Below, one piece after another: positions 6,734-13,564 of a stretch of DNA of 23,835 bases; position 1 is the stretch's first letter, and each line of letters begins with the position of its first letter. The stretch covers positions 1 to 23,835 of IMG/VR virus record IMGVR_UViG_3300045440_000175, one strand, 5' to 3'. The notes beneath the pieces are model-generated. The model searched no databases. It was not told the origin of the DNA and saw nothing but the letters and a program-made list of their open reading frames with translations. The position numbers and the translations under genes were made by a program. The DNA is from a virus.

Positions 6734-8776
6734 TTAGAAGGGGTCGGGTTCTTTACCATACTGGACGCCTGACCAAGTGGTCGAGCGCTGGTTCCAGATG
6801 ATGATTGGGTTGGAGGCGGAGAGCCGCATCAGGTGTGCGACTACCTCGGAAGCGGAATGAAGCCCTAGTCCCAATTTGGTGGCGACGTAACGGACTAATG
6901 CGGACTGATTCATATCCGAACTGTGTGCCGTGGGTGGCATATCAATCATCTTCTGAAGGTCCTTGAGCGAGAAGGCGGTCATCACGTTCTCGTCATTGCT
7001 CTCCCAGAGGATGCGTCCCTCTGCGTGCCGGAGGTTCATCGTGTGGGTGAGTTTGCCGTCCTTGTCCACGATGCCCGACCGCTTGCCTCGCTTGGTAAGC
7101 ACCAGCTCGAAGAATGGTTTGATTCTATCAGTGCGTCTCAACACGGCTACCTCACGCGCCCAATTAACCAGCTCACTGGAACCGAGTCCGCTGTATGCGA
7201 GGTCCGATACGGTTGCGGCCGAGGATTCTTCCTTTGCCTTGGGCTTGCCCGTGTGGTGCAGGAAGACCCACACGACGTTGGTTTCCATCAGCACCGGGGT
7301 AATCCAATTTCGGAGGAACTGCGATGCGTAGTCCTGCTTGGAGATGTCCCCGCCTGCGAACGAGAGAAGAGGGTCTGCGAAGAAAAAATCGGCCTTGTGA
7401 TGGACGATGAGCTTGCGGGCTTGCTTGACGAACTCGTGACCGACCTTGACGGTCTCACGATAGAACTTGATGTTCTTACGCAACAGGACGCGCTCTTCAT
7501 CGGTTAGCGACATCGAGCCTGTGATGCCTTTGAAGGCCTCCGCCAAATCACCCGTGTCATTTTCGGCCTGCATCACGATGCACTTGTATGGTCGCTTCAC
7601 CTCGACGCCGAAGAAGGGTCGACCGATAGCCAACATAATCGCCATCTGCATCAGGAACGAAGACTTGCCTATGCCCGATTGGCCGATGACGCAGAGGCTT
7701 CCGCCTTGGCAGAGCCAGCGATTGCCCAGCACCGTGGTCGGGTCGTTCTCGGTGTCGAAGGCTTCGAGCTCCTCGATGGTGACCTCGTCCGGGACCTCGG
7801 AGGATTCGAGATATGCGAGCCATGCTTCCCACGATTCGCAGCCGATTGACAGAGCGATGATGCGTTGCTCATGCTCTCCTCGCATAACGCCTCCTAGTCT
7901 CGACCAGCGTGATGGGTTCTTGGTCATCTCGTCCGGCTCATAGTCGGAGAGGTAGTCGAAGACCTGTTGGCGGCGGACCTTCCAGTCCTCAAAGTCTCTT
8001 GCGTCGACCCGCACCCATGCGTGGATACTCTTGCCCCCGCTGTCGATTACCGCAGCGATGGGGAGCTGTGACTGCTTGAAGATAGCATACTGCTCGTCCT
8101 TGGGTCTGGTATCGAACTCCACCAGCACATGCTTGAACGTGGAAACAGAATCGTCGCGTCCAGAGTATTCGTCTGGCTTGATGGCGTTGATGCGGATGTA
8201 AGCGCCTTGGGGCTTGTCCCGGAACAGCTCTCGGTCTTCTGGGTTCGGACCAAAGAAGCGGTCGAGCCACCAGCGAACGGTCTGGAACGTCCCCTTGCTT
8301 GCGGGAAACCAGCGACCGTCTTCATCTTGTCCTGCTTCGTTCGTGATGCAGATGACCTCGTCCATCTTGAAGCAAGACTTGAGCAACTGCTCGGTCGTGA
8401 TTCGTTCCACATCGGGAATAGGAGCTAGACTGCCGAGGTTGACCTTGAACTTACCCGACTGCGTGACCGATGTCGCAGATGCTTTGCGCGGGGCGAGGTC
8501 TTGGGGATTCGTATCGGTCAGCAACCACCCCCTCGGCTGGGAATGTTGCTTGCTCTTGGCGTCGTTCATCTTGTGGCGGAGTTCGCGCTCCGGCCAAGGT
8601 GGTGCGCACTTGAGATTGTAAGCCATCAGCAAAGCCCAAGCCTCCGCTTCGGAGAGATTGAAACCGTGATATAAGGCAATGGCTAGTGCGTATGTAGAGC
8701 CATGCCCATCCTGCCCCGATACCGCAGGCGGAGTCGCTGCCATATAGCGGGCTGCACGCTCGTAAGGGGTTAACAT
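6734..8776 (-). CDS. primase-helicase fusion (PriCT-like, AEP-like and RecA-fold domains)
   Basis: This 680-residue protein probably opens the replication fork and makes primers. The N-terminus (about 5-75) is a helical PriCT-like domain with the ending PPWPERELRHKMNDA. Residues about 165-310 resemble an archaeo-eukaryotic primase core: VLVEFDTRP (217-225) with an acidic motif, then AAVIDSGGKSIHAWV (241-255), the GGKS-x-H signature. Residues about 340-600 are a RecA/DnaB-type ATPase of the AAA_25/RepA kind with Walker A GQSGIGKS (365-372), Walker B ADFFFADP (462-469) and the HH of VFLHHTGKP (about 504-512). It follows an A/C-rich leader without SD. Catalytic residue assignments are by pattern only. 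Confidence 0.85.
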   Translation of the reverse strand: MLTPYERAARYMAATPPAVSGQDGHGSTYALAIALYHGFNLSEAEAWALLMAYNLKCAPPWPERELRHKMNDAKSKQHSQPRGWLLTDTNPQDLAPRKASATSVTQSGKFKVNLGSLAPIPDVERITTEQLLKSCFKMDEVICITNEAGQDEDGRWFPASKGTFQTVRWWLDRFFGPNPEDRELFRDKPQGAYIRINAIKPDEYSGRDDSVSTFKHVLVEFDTRPKDEQYAIFKQSQLPIAAVIDSGGKSIHAWVRVDARDFEDWKVRRQQVFDYLSDYEPDEMTKNPSRWSRLGGVMRGEHEQRIIALSIGCESWEAWLAYLESSEVPDEVTIEELEAFDTENDPTTVLGNRWLCQGGSLCVIGQSGIGKSSFLMQMAIMLAIGRPFFGVEVKRPYKCIVMQAENDTGDLAEAFKGITGSMSLTDEERVLLRKNIKFYRETVKVGHEFVKQARKLIVHHKADFFFADPLLSFAGGDISKQDYASQFLRNWITPVLMETNVVWVFLHHTGKPKAKEESSAATVSDLAYSGLGSSELVNWAREVAVLRRTDRIKPFFELVLTKRGKRSGIVDKDGKLTHTMNLRHAEGRILWESNDENVMTAFSLKDLQKMIDMPPTAHSSDMNQSALVRYVATKLGLGLHSASEVVAHLMRLSASNPIIIWNQRSTTWSGVQYGKEPDPF

Positions 8777-8818
8777 CGTTGTGGCGTGTGCGTTAGAAAT
8801 GCCGCACTTCCACGGCGT

Positions 8819-8825
8819 GTCAACC
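8819..8825 (-). promoter_or_regulatory. RRTTGAC box upstream of primase-helicase
   Basis: GGTTGACA lies 42 nt before the ATG at 8776 and about 17 nt after the stop of the gene at 8843. The longer spacing differs from the 15-17 nt class. The leader after it is A/C-rich (CACACGCCACAACG). Confidence 0.4.
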
Positions 8826-8842
8826 GCCCGTGAGTAACTTTA

Positions 8843-9262
8843 TCAAAATAATCCGAGAGAGTCTTCGTCGGCCTTGCGGTCTTTCGATGCGGACTTCTTT
8901 GCGTGCTGAAGTCGCATGCCTTCTTCAATTGCGTCCCAGACAAGATGGAATGCTTTGCCGAGTGATGCCGCACCGACCGCTCCGGGAAGTCTGTTCTGCT
9001 CGAACAGTTTCGTGTGCTTGAGACGCTTCTCTGCAATCCACGGGTGTAGGACTCCAACCTTCGTCCCTGCCTTGAACGTGAAGTCATCCTCCGCTGTGAT
9101 GAACCCCGCTCCCCCTTCGGCTAGTATGCTTACCGCCGTGTAGAGGGTTATCTGTGACTTCGGTGCGTTCAGTCGGATGGAGTAGTCGATACGCATCGGT
9201 ATGCCCCCCTTGTGGGGAACACAGGTCACGGTGCAGGCTGACGAGGATAACTCGTTAACCAC
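8843..9262 (-). CDS. unknown protein, possibly the frameshifted C-terminal part of the gene at 9321
   Basis: Read from the first usable start (GTG at 9262) this gives 139 residues of unknown function. The frame stays open upstream through 9323 with protein-like sequence (KKPTDYQLELETESGYDY), but contains no ATG, GTG or TTG there. Upstream, the preceding gene ends TCG TTT TGA, and a +1 slip at TTT-TGA would enter this frame directly. The protein may therefore be made as a fusion. Inside are a Gly-rich turn (ILAEGGAGF) and basic helices, and the end is acidic with a terminal Phe (DEDSLGLF), like the tail by which single-strand DNA-binding proteins recruit partners. It is next to the primase-helicase. 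Whether it starts at GTG 9262, ATG 9196 or by frameshift is open. Confidence 0.7.
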   Translation of the reverse strand: MVNELSSSACTVTCVPHKGGIPMRIDYSIRLNAPKSQITLYTAVSILAEGGAGFITAEDDFTFKAGTKVGVLHPWIAEKRLKHTKLFEQNRLPGAVGAASLGKAFHLVWDAIEEGMRLQHAKKSASKDRKADEDSLGLF

Positions 9263-9320
9263 ATAGTCGTAGCCCGATTCCGTTTCGAGCTCTAACTGAT
9301 AGTCGGTTGGCTTCTTCGCC

Positions 9321-9329
9321 TCAAAACGA
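9321..9329 (-). other. possible programmed +1 frameshift site (TCG TTT TGA G)
   Basis: Frame 0 reads S-F-stop at TCG TTT TGA, and the +1 frame continues TTT GAG GCG AAG AAG into the open frame of the gene at 8843-9262. The arrangement parallels the prfB CUU-UGA site, where a slow stop codon favours a +1 slip on U-rich codons. No upstream stimulatory SD was found. Confidence 0.35.
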
Positions 9330-9683
9330 GACGTCGTCCGACTCTCCGGCGGACTTGCTCTTGTTCATCCAAGGCTTCTTGGGGCTGAAGGAGGACTTGG
9401 GAGGGACGCCAGCACCCTTGCGGGCTTTCCACTCTTGGTAGTCCGCTTCCTTAACCGCGCCAGCGGTTTCAAGGTCCTGCTCACCAAGGAATGCGAGCTG
9501 TTCGGGCGACACCCAAATCTTCTCGCCTGACTCGACGGAGTTCTTGTCGAAATACTCGACGGTGATGGCCTTGACTCCAAACTTCGTTTGGATTCCAGCC
9601 TTGATGATGATTACTTTCTTCTCGGCAAATTTGCCGGAGGTGACTTTGCAGATGTCACCGTGGTCGAGCTCGTGATGTTCCAT
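9321..9683 (-). CDS. small replication-associated protein with SSB-like acidic tail
   Basis: This 120-residue protein is chosen to start at ATG 9683 after an A/C-rich leader; the frame opens at a TTG (9734), but that TTG is part of a TTGACA box overlapping the previous stop. Residues about 5-60 look like a small beta barrel (GDICKVTSGKFAEKKVIII, then KAITVEYFD), possibly KOW- or OB-like. Residues about 85-110 are basic and Ser/Pro-rich, and the protein ends GESDDVSF, an acidic tip with terminal Phe similar to bacterial SSB tails (DDDIPF). With its place beside the primase-helicase, a DNA-replication accessory or SSB-like role is plausible but unproven. Its TGA may be a +1 frameshift site. Confidence 0.75.
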   Translation of the reverse strand: MEHHELDHGDICKVTSGKFAEKKVIIIKAGIQTKFGVKAITVEYFDKNSVESGEKIWVSPEQLAFLGEQDLETAGAVKEADYQEWKARKGAGVPPKSSFSPKKPWMNKSKSAGESDDVSF

Positions 9684-9729
9684 TAGTTTGAGGGTTGGGT
9701 GGTCACTTAAATGGACTCGCAAACTGTCT

Positions 9730-9736
9730 GTCAATT
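9730..9736 (-). promoter_or_regulatory. RRTTGAC box overlapping a stop codon
   Basis: AATTGACA contains the TGA of the small membrane protein gene and lies 46 nt before the ATG at 9683. A TTTAAG sequence 17 nt after TTGACA is a fair -10 match, so this copy could be a sigma-70-type promoter. Confidence 0.4.
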
Positions 9737-9904
9737 ACAAAACGCGACGACGAGAATCAAAATTACGAGAGACGCAATAACGAGTATCTGAATAGTCAAC
9801 TGCTTCTCTTTAGCACGACGCTGGTTAACTCTTTCGGTTTCTTCTTCACGCAACCGCTTTAGTTCTGCATGAGACCTCTTAATCTGTTCCATCCAACGAC
9901 TCAT
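9731..9904 (-). CDS. 57-residue tail-anchored membrane protein with coiled coil
   Basis: The start is ATG 9904, overlapping the HNH stop by 4 nt (ATGA). Residues 5-36 are a strongly charged helix, probably a coiled coil (HAELKRLREEETERVNQRRAK). Residues 38-56 are a single hydrophobic segment (IQILVIASLVILILVVAF), leaving no tail. This is the topology of a tail-anchored protein with a cytoplasmic coiled coil. Function unknown. A lysis role is not supported, because spanins and holins place the segment differently and no lysis genes are nearby. Neighbours are a replication accessory gene and an HNH gene. Confidence 0.7.
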   Translation of the reverse strand: MSRWMEQIKRSHAELKRLREEETERVNQRRAKEKQLTIQILVIASLVILILVVAFCN

Positions 9905-10251
9905 CGGTGCAGCATAAGGCCTGTAGCATAAGCCCACTCCGGGTTGTGATGAATCTTGTCGTGGCACGTCCTGCACACGGCGATAAAGAATGCGACCTCG
10001 GTAAGTCGAGACTTCCAGCGACCTCGACGATGATGGATGTCGCATGCGGGAGCGTGTAAGCACACCTCGCACTTCGGATGCTCTGTCAGGTATTGCTTCC
10101 TGACTACCGTGTAAGTCTTATTCTCTTTTGCTCTACGTGCGCTCACGCGACGTATCGGTTTGTTTGCCTTAAGCGGGCGAGACTTGTTTAGTGAACCACT
10201 TGCCTTGTTAGACCGGAGCGAGCTGGTTCGCTTTAGAGGAGAGCGCTTCAC
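9901..10251 (-). CDS. HNH-type zinc nuclease-like protein
   Basis: This 116-residue protein has a basic N-terminus of about 45 residues, then a compact HNH/ββα-metal core: CEVC (61-64), DIHHRRGR (71-78) and CRTCHDKIH (93-101). The two CxxC pairs fit zinc binding and the HH pair fits the catalytic position. This layout is widespread in phages. Such proteins can aid terminase cleavage or act as nicking or homing nucleases. It forms a coupled trio with the ribbon-helix-helix protein upstream (4-nt overlap) and the membrane protein downstream (4-nt overlap), so the three are probably made together near the divergent control region. Confidence 0.8.
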   Translation of the reverse strand: MKRSPLKRTSSLRSNKASGSLNKSRPLKANKPIRRVSARRAKENKTYTVVRKQYLTEHPKCEVCLHAPACDIHHRRGRWKSRLTEVAFFIAVCRTCHDKIHHNPEWAYATGLMLHR

Positions 10252-10448
10252 TTCAGATACTCCTCGATTGCCTTGATGATAACGGAAGCCTTGGAGACTT
10301 TGTTCTCCTTTGCCTTCGCAGCGAACCGTTCACCGAGTTCACGATTTATATAAAGCCCAAGCAGGACTGTGTTTCGCTTCGCTCTGTATTCACGCGAGTA
10401 GCGAGTGTATTTATTGTCAGTTGGATTCAGAACTCTGGGTGGTCGCAT
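10248..10448 (-). CDS. small ribbon-helix-helix DNA-binding protein
   Basis: This 66-residue protein is the first gene of the leftward arm. A basic N-terminus (about 1-26) precedes a short beta strand, NTVLLGLYINREL, then two helices with a conserved-type turn (AAKAKENKVSKASVIIKAIEEYL). That is the layout of CopG/Arc repressors, which bind operators as dimers. It lies beside the divergent intergenic region, where a repressor controlling both arms would be expected; this is inference. It overlaps the HNH gene by 4 nt. The leader CTAATGCCCCA has no SD. Confidence 0.7.
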   Translation of the reverse strand: MRPPRVLNPTDNKYTRYSREYRAKRNTVLLGLYINRELGERFAAKAKENKVSKASVIIKAIEEYLK

Positions 10449-10638
10449 TGGGGCATTAGAGGACCTGTCGCTATAAATTCAACTGCTTTTCGCCCAGACT
10501 TTCCCGCAAACAGCGATGATTCTATTCTGAAAAAGAACTGTTTAAATGCATAAGTCATTGATATTGAGGCACTAAAAAATCTTCACTTCCGTGTGTTTTT
10601 AATCTGGACTCCGCAGGCGTTTGGGTAATGATACTGAT
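10449..10638. other. divergent A/T-rich intergenic control region
   Basis: These 190 bp separate the leftward and rightward gene sets and are clearly richer in A/T than the surroundings, with runs such as TTTAAATGCATAAG and ACTAAAAAATC. Promoters for both directions probably lie here, but no clear -35/-10 pair could be assigned on either strand. An origin or operator sites are also possible. No tRNA, repeat array or small gene was seen. Confidence 0.6.
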
Positions 10639-11118
10639 ATGACAACGATGCACATCACGAATCCCAACGCGCTCGACGCGTTCTTCAACATCAAGGGGAC
10701 CTTCGCCAAGGTCACCTTCAAGAGCAACCCCAAGCCCGCCGCCGCCTTCAAGGGTGTCGACCTGATGAAGGTCACCACCGGAGTCTTCCGCGCGGGAATC
10801 AACTACGCCAACATGGCGGTCGTCAAGGACGCCATCGCCAACGGCGACAAGGACGGAGTCGGCCCCCTGCCGTGGGGTGTCTGGGACAAGTTCCCCTTCA
10901 CCATCACGCACAAGGGCGACACTTACCTCCGCCTCGCCACGGCGGTCGGGGGCAAGGTGACCACCGACTACTTCGTCAACGGAGTCAAGGTGGACAAGGC
11001 GGACTTCGACGGGTATCTCACCCCCTCGGCAGCCGCTGGTCGCCCCGCTGGTGACGACCTCATCGTCTTCACCATCAAGGCCGCCAACCTCATCGCAGTC
11101 AACGGAGTGGATGCCTGA
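10639..11118 (+). CDS. conserved-type phage protein, function unknown
   Basis: This is the first rightward gene, 159 residues from ATG 10639; a second ATG at 10648 is also possible. The frame opens at a TTG in 10621, which is less likely. The sequence is soluble, with no cysteines or membrane segment. A recognisable stretch is PLPWGVWDKFPFTITHKGDTYLRL (about residues 76-99), a pattern I associate with uncharacterised phage proteins. Codon use is strongly C-ending (GTC, ACC, AAC), more so than in the small genes downstream, which suggests high expression. It is followed by its own hairpin terminator, so it may be a monocistronic, abundant early product. Confidence 0.8.
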   Translation: MTTMHITNPNALDAFFNIKGTFAKVTFKSNPKPAAAFKGVDLMKVTTGVFRAGINYANMAVVKDAIANGDKDGVGPLPWGVWDKFPFTITHKGDTYLRLATAVGGKVTTDYFVNGVKVDKADFDGYLTPSAAAGRPAGDDLIVFTIKAANLIAVNGVDA

Positions 11119-11124
11119 AAACAC

Positions 11125-11157
11125 GGGCGGGGGATAAAACCCCTGCCCTTTCCTTTT
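11125..11157 (+). terminator. intrinsic terminator after first rightward gene
   Basis: GGGCGGGGG (11125-11133) pairs with CCCCTGCCC (11140-11148) around an ATAAAA loop, forming a 9-bp stem with one G-T pair. It is followed by TTTCCTTTT. It starts 6 nt after the stop codon. The pyrimidine tail is the same as in the terminator at 12057. Confidence 0.75.
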
Positions 11158-11181
11158 CCCAAACCCGATACACATACACAC

Positions 11182-12045
11182 ATGCAAAACAACATGACCC
11201 CGTCCGTGGCTGAAGCCGTGGACGAACGCCAGAGCAACAAGTTCGACTACGTTGTCGAACAGGTCCCCTTCCACCTGCCCAACGGAAGCCGCACCCGATT
11301 CCTCGCCAATGTCCGACAGGACACGGGTGAAGTCCTCGGCTGTGTCACGGAGCAGTATGAGATTCTCCAGAACTCTCGCCTGTTCGACACCTGTGAGACC
11401 CTGTTCGGTAACAAGGGCTTCAAGAACTACACCCGCAAGGCTGTCGTTACTCACGGGGGTGCGCGTGCGCGAGCCATCTACGACTTCAAGGACATCGGGG
11501 TTCGCCTCAATGGGCAGGACCTGACGTTCCGCCTCAAGGTCCAGAATTCGTTCGACGGTAGCCTTCGTGCCTCCTTCGCCGTGGGGCTGTTCCGCCTCAT
11601 CTGCTCGAATGGCTTGGCGGTTCCGGTGAATGCCATTGGGATGACCAAGAAGCATATGGGCGAGCTCGATGCGGACTTCGTCGCCAAGGGCTTCGATAAT
11701 GCGGTCAAGGTCTTCCACGATAGCGTCCCCGCTCTCGCCAAGATGGCCGACACCCGCATCTCCCAGAATGACGGCAAGGTCATCTACGAAAACCTCGTGA
11801 AGCGTAAGGTCCTCTCGGAGCGTATGAGCGAGGGCATCATCCGCGTGTGGGATTCCCCCACCCACGCTGAAGACCGTGAGCGTAACCTGTGGAACCTCTA
11901 CAATGCGGCCACGGAACACCTCACCCACAGCGTCGAGGGCAAGCGCTTCGAGCTCGCTGAACGCACGAATATGGCGGTCCTCTCCGCCCTCTCTGCGGCG
12001 GTTAAGAATGACTCGGTCGCCTCGCTGCTCGTCAAGCTGAACTAA
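11182..12045 (+). CDS. DUF932 family phage/plasmid protein
   Basis: This 287-residue protein resembles the DUF932 family, common in phages and plasmids and of unknown biochemical role. Family-like features are VTEQYEILQNSRLFDTCETL (residues about 56-75), the central strand pattern ARAIYDFKD and RLKVQNSFDGS, and the cysteine-containing FRLICSNGLAVP (about 142-153). The start at 11182 follows an A/C-rich leader (CACATACACAC) without SD; a second ATG at 11194 is possible. Codon use is C-rich like the gene before it. It is bracketed by two hairpin terminators, so it is probably transcribed on its own or partly attenuated. Confidence 0.85.
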   Translation: MQNNMTPSVAEAVDERQSNKFDYVVEQVPFHLPNGSRTRFLANVRQDTGEVLGCVTEQYEILQNSRLFDTCETLFGNKGFKNYTRKAVVTHGGARARAIYDFKDIGVRLNGQDLTFRLKVQNSFDGSLRASFAVGLFRLICSNGLAVPVNAIGMTKKHMGELDADFVAKGFDNAVKVFHDSVPALAKMADTRISQNDGKVIYENLVKRKVLSERMSEGIIRVWDSPTHAEDRERNLWNLYNAATEHLTHSVEGKRFELAERTNMAVLSALSAAVKNDSVASLLVKLN

Positions 12046-12056
12046 CCAAACCGGAT

Positions 12057-12084
12057 GGGGGTGGAAACACCCCCTTCCTTTTCC
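12057..12084 (+). terminator. intrinsic terminator after DUF932 gene
   Basis: GGGGGTG (12057-12063) and CACCCCC (12068-12074) form a perfect 7-bp stem with a GAAA loop, followed by TTCCTTTTCCC. It starts 11 nt after the DUF932 stop. Confidence 0.8.
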
Positions 12085-12123
12085 CTTTACATTCGCAACC
12101 GATTACCCATAACACACCACGAC

Positions 12124-12366
12124 ATGACCCACGAACGACTCAATAAACACCCAGAACGAATGCTCAAGTTGCTCGACGAGCCGCTTAAGATTCACGGGGC
12201 AATTACCACAGTAATTGTAGAACTCAACGAACCCTCTGGTTCGCCAGAAGCCGCAAGGGAGATGCTCAAGCACAAGTTGCAGACTATTGCGGCTCTTAAC
12301 AAGGGGCTTATCTTCACGCTCATTCAGCGAACTGATGGCGACGAGAAATACCAAGAACTCCCATGA
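12124..12366 (+). CDS. small unknown protein opening the coupled gene chain
   Basis: This 80-residue protein starts at ATG 12124 after an A/C-rich leader (AACACACCACGAC); the earlier ATG in the same frame (12055) falls in the terminator hairpin and is rejected. The sequence looks like a small alpha/beta fold: strand ITTVIVELNE, helix EAAREMLKHKLQTIAAL, strand LIFTLIQRT. No family recognised. Its stop overlaps the next start (ATGA), beginning a chain of coupled small genes that runs to 15831. Confidence 0.7.
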   Translation: MTHERLNKHPERMLKLLDEPLKIHGAITTVIVELNEPSGSPEAAREMLKHKLQTIAALNKGLIFTLIQRTDGDEKYQELP

Positions 12367-12662
12367 GGCACTTTAAATTCAATGCAGTCGCTAACTCGGT
12401 AGTCACGGCGACCGCGCCAGAGCTGGTGGTTGACCTCAAGCCGTTCTCGACGAACAAGCCTGCACCCGCCTGTCCGACCGATGACAATGCTATCTTCCTC
12501 AAGATGATGGCAGAGGGCAAGCTTCCGCTGCCTACGCCCTTCCAGAGGCTGTCCACCGACCGCCTTATGGAGTTGGGCTACCCCAAAGTCCTCTGGTCCA
12601 AGAAGTATGGCGTCAAGTATGTGATGCACCGGATGTATAGCCGAGGAGGGGATATCTCGTGA
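12363..12662 (+). CDS. small unknown protein in coupled chain
   Basis: This 99-residue protein is not recognised. The N-terminal 40 residues look extended (FNAVANSVVTATAPELVVDL). The C-terminal half contains FQRLSTDRLMELGYPKVLWS followed by a basic, aromatic tail (KKYGVKYVMHRMY). The LSTDRLMELGYPKVLW region reads like a short helix-turn-helix, but without enough support for a DNA-binding call. It overlaps its neighbours on both sides by 4 nt. Confidence 0.65.
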   Translation: MRHFKFNAVANSVVTATAPELVVDLKPFSTNKPAPACPTDDNAIFLKMMAEGKLPLPTPFQRLSTDRLMELGYPKVLWSKKYGVKYVMHRMYSRGGDIS

Positions 12663-12916
12663 GCCATTTCTCCGACCCGACCCACGCCCTTCTCGCCAAG
12701 ATTGCGAGGGGCATCGAAAACCTTAACGAGAGCATCGTTAACCAGCCCTCACGCGATGGGAATCTGTTGGCTGAAGCCCTTGCCGAGAACATTCGGCTTA
12801 AGGAGGTTGTCCGTAGCCTTGGCGAAGAGCTCTTAATTGTCCGGATGGATGCGACCAAAGACCCTGCCTTGATTGCGGCTATTAAGGACTCTATTCTCAA
12901 CCCACGAACCAAATGA
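12659..12916 (+). CDS. small helical unknown protein, GTG start
   Basis: This 85-residue protein starts at GTG 12659 through a GTGA overlap. It is almost entirely predicted helix: ALLAKIARGIENLNESI, a polar break, then LLAEALAENIRLKEVVRSLG. The N-R-L-K-E-V spacing recalls the coiled-coil proteins that follow, but the shared module (QVERL-x-KAGD) is absent. Function unknown. It is coupled to the coiled-coil gene at 12913. Confidence 0.65.
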   Translation: MSHFSDPTHALLAKIARGIENLNESIVNQPSRDGNLLAEALAENIRLKEVVRSLGEELLIVRMDATKDPALIAAIKDSILNPRTK

Positions 12917-13353
12917 GCGAACCGAACCGACAGTATCACCAAGCCCTGTCAGCAAACAGGAAATTGCTTGAAGAGGTTGCTCTACTTAAGGCAGAGGTCG
13001 AGCATCTGACCTCCGAACTCAAGATGGAGAAGGAGAACGAAGACCGCATCGTCCGTCTTTGGCAGACGGCTAACAATGAGGTGCATGGACAGGCTACGCA
13101 AATCGCCGCCCTGATTGATAATCAGACCCACCTCAAGGCCGAGGTCGAGAGTTTGACCGAGGGCAACGAGTGCCTCGACAATATGCACGAAAAGGAAATG
13201 GCAAGGTCGGCTTACCTTTGTGAACAGGTCGAGCGTCTACGCAAGGCGGGGGATGAACTTGAGCGAGTCCTCACAAATAAGTCTGGGTCTTATGAGGCTG
13301 GAAACGCTTCTCACGAATGGCAATCTGCCAAGAATTACAAGCCAAGCGTATGA
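12913..13353 (+). CDS. coiled-coil paralogue 1
   Basis: This 146-residue protein is almost all coiled coil, with leucine heptads such as LLKAEVEHLTSEL (24-36) and LKAEVESLT (74-82). From about residue 83 it carries the module ECLDNMHEKEMARSAYLCEQ followed by VERLRKAGDELE, also found in the gene at 13565. The C-terminus (HEWQSAKNYKP) resembles that of the 13565 product (LKAWNAAKEGKKP). It has no catalytic motif. The heptads suggest it oligomerises, perhaps with its paralogues. It is coupled by 4-nt overlaps on both sides. Confidence 0.75.
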   Translation: MSEPNRQYHQALSANRKLLEEVALLKAEVEHLTSELKMEKENEDRIVRLWQTANNEVHGQATQIAALIDNQTHLKAEVESLTEGNECLDNMHEKEMARSAYLCEQVERLRKAGDELERVLTNKSGSYEAGNASHEWQSAKNYKPSV

Positions 13354-13541
13354 CCCCCGACTTTATTACCTCCGTGTTGGGCAGAGTCGCTTTGGCTTTA
13401 CTTCCGACATTTGCGTATATCGCCATCGCTTCATTCTTGGACATCGCCTTCAATGATGGCACGATGGAGAGTCGATTTGATTACCTGTTCGGGCTGACCT
13501 TTATCTTCTTCGGCGCGGTCTATCTTTGGCAAAACCGCTGA
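13350..13541 (+). CDS. small two-helix membrane protein
   Basis: This 63-residue protein starts at ATG 13350 by ATGA overlap with the coiled-coil gene. Two hydrophobic segments lie at about 8-32 (VLGRVALALLPTFAYIAIAS) and 45-60 (LFGLTFIFFGAVYLW), joined by an acidic loop (DIAFNDGTMESRFD). Size and topology would fit a class II holin or a small inner-membrane effector, but no endolysin is nearby. Function unknown. Confidence 0.7.
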   Translation: MTPDFITSVLGRVALALLPTFAYIAIASFLDIAFNDGTMESRFDYLFGLTFIFFGAVYLWQNR

Positions 13542-13564
13542 TTACTTAACCACACTACGCTAAT

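Noticed and set aside
9731-9904. Small membrane protein as a holin or spanin
   Set aside because: The single segment is at the extreme C-terminus, no lipobox or endolysin is present, and the neighbours are DNA-related.
10555-11928. 457-residue open frame on the minus strand
   Set aside because: It lies opposite two genes with strong coding character, terminators and family features. The product is low in complexity and rich in Gly, Val, Asp and Glu, as expected for the reverse of C-ending codons.
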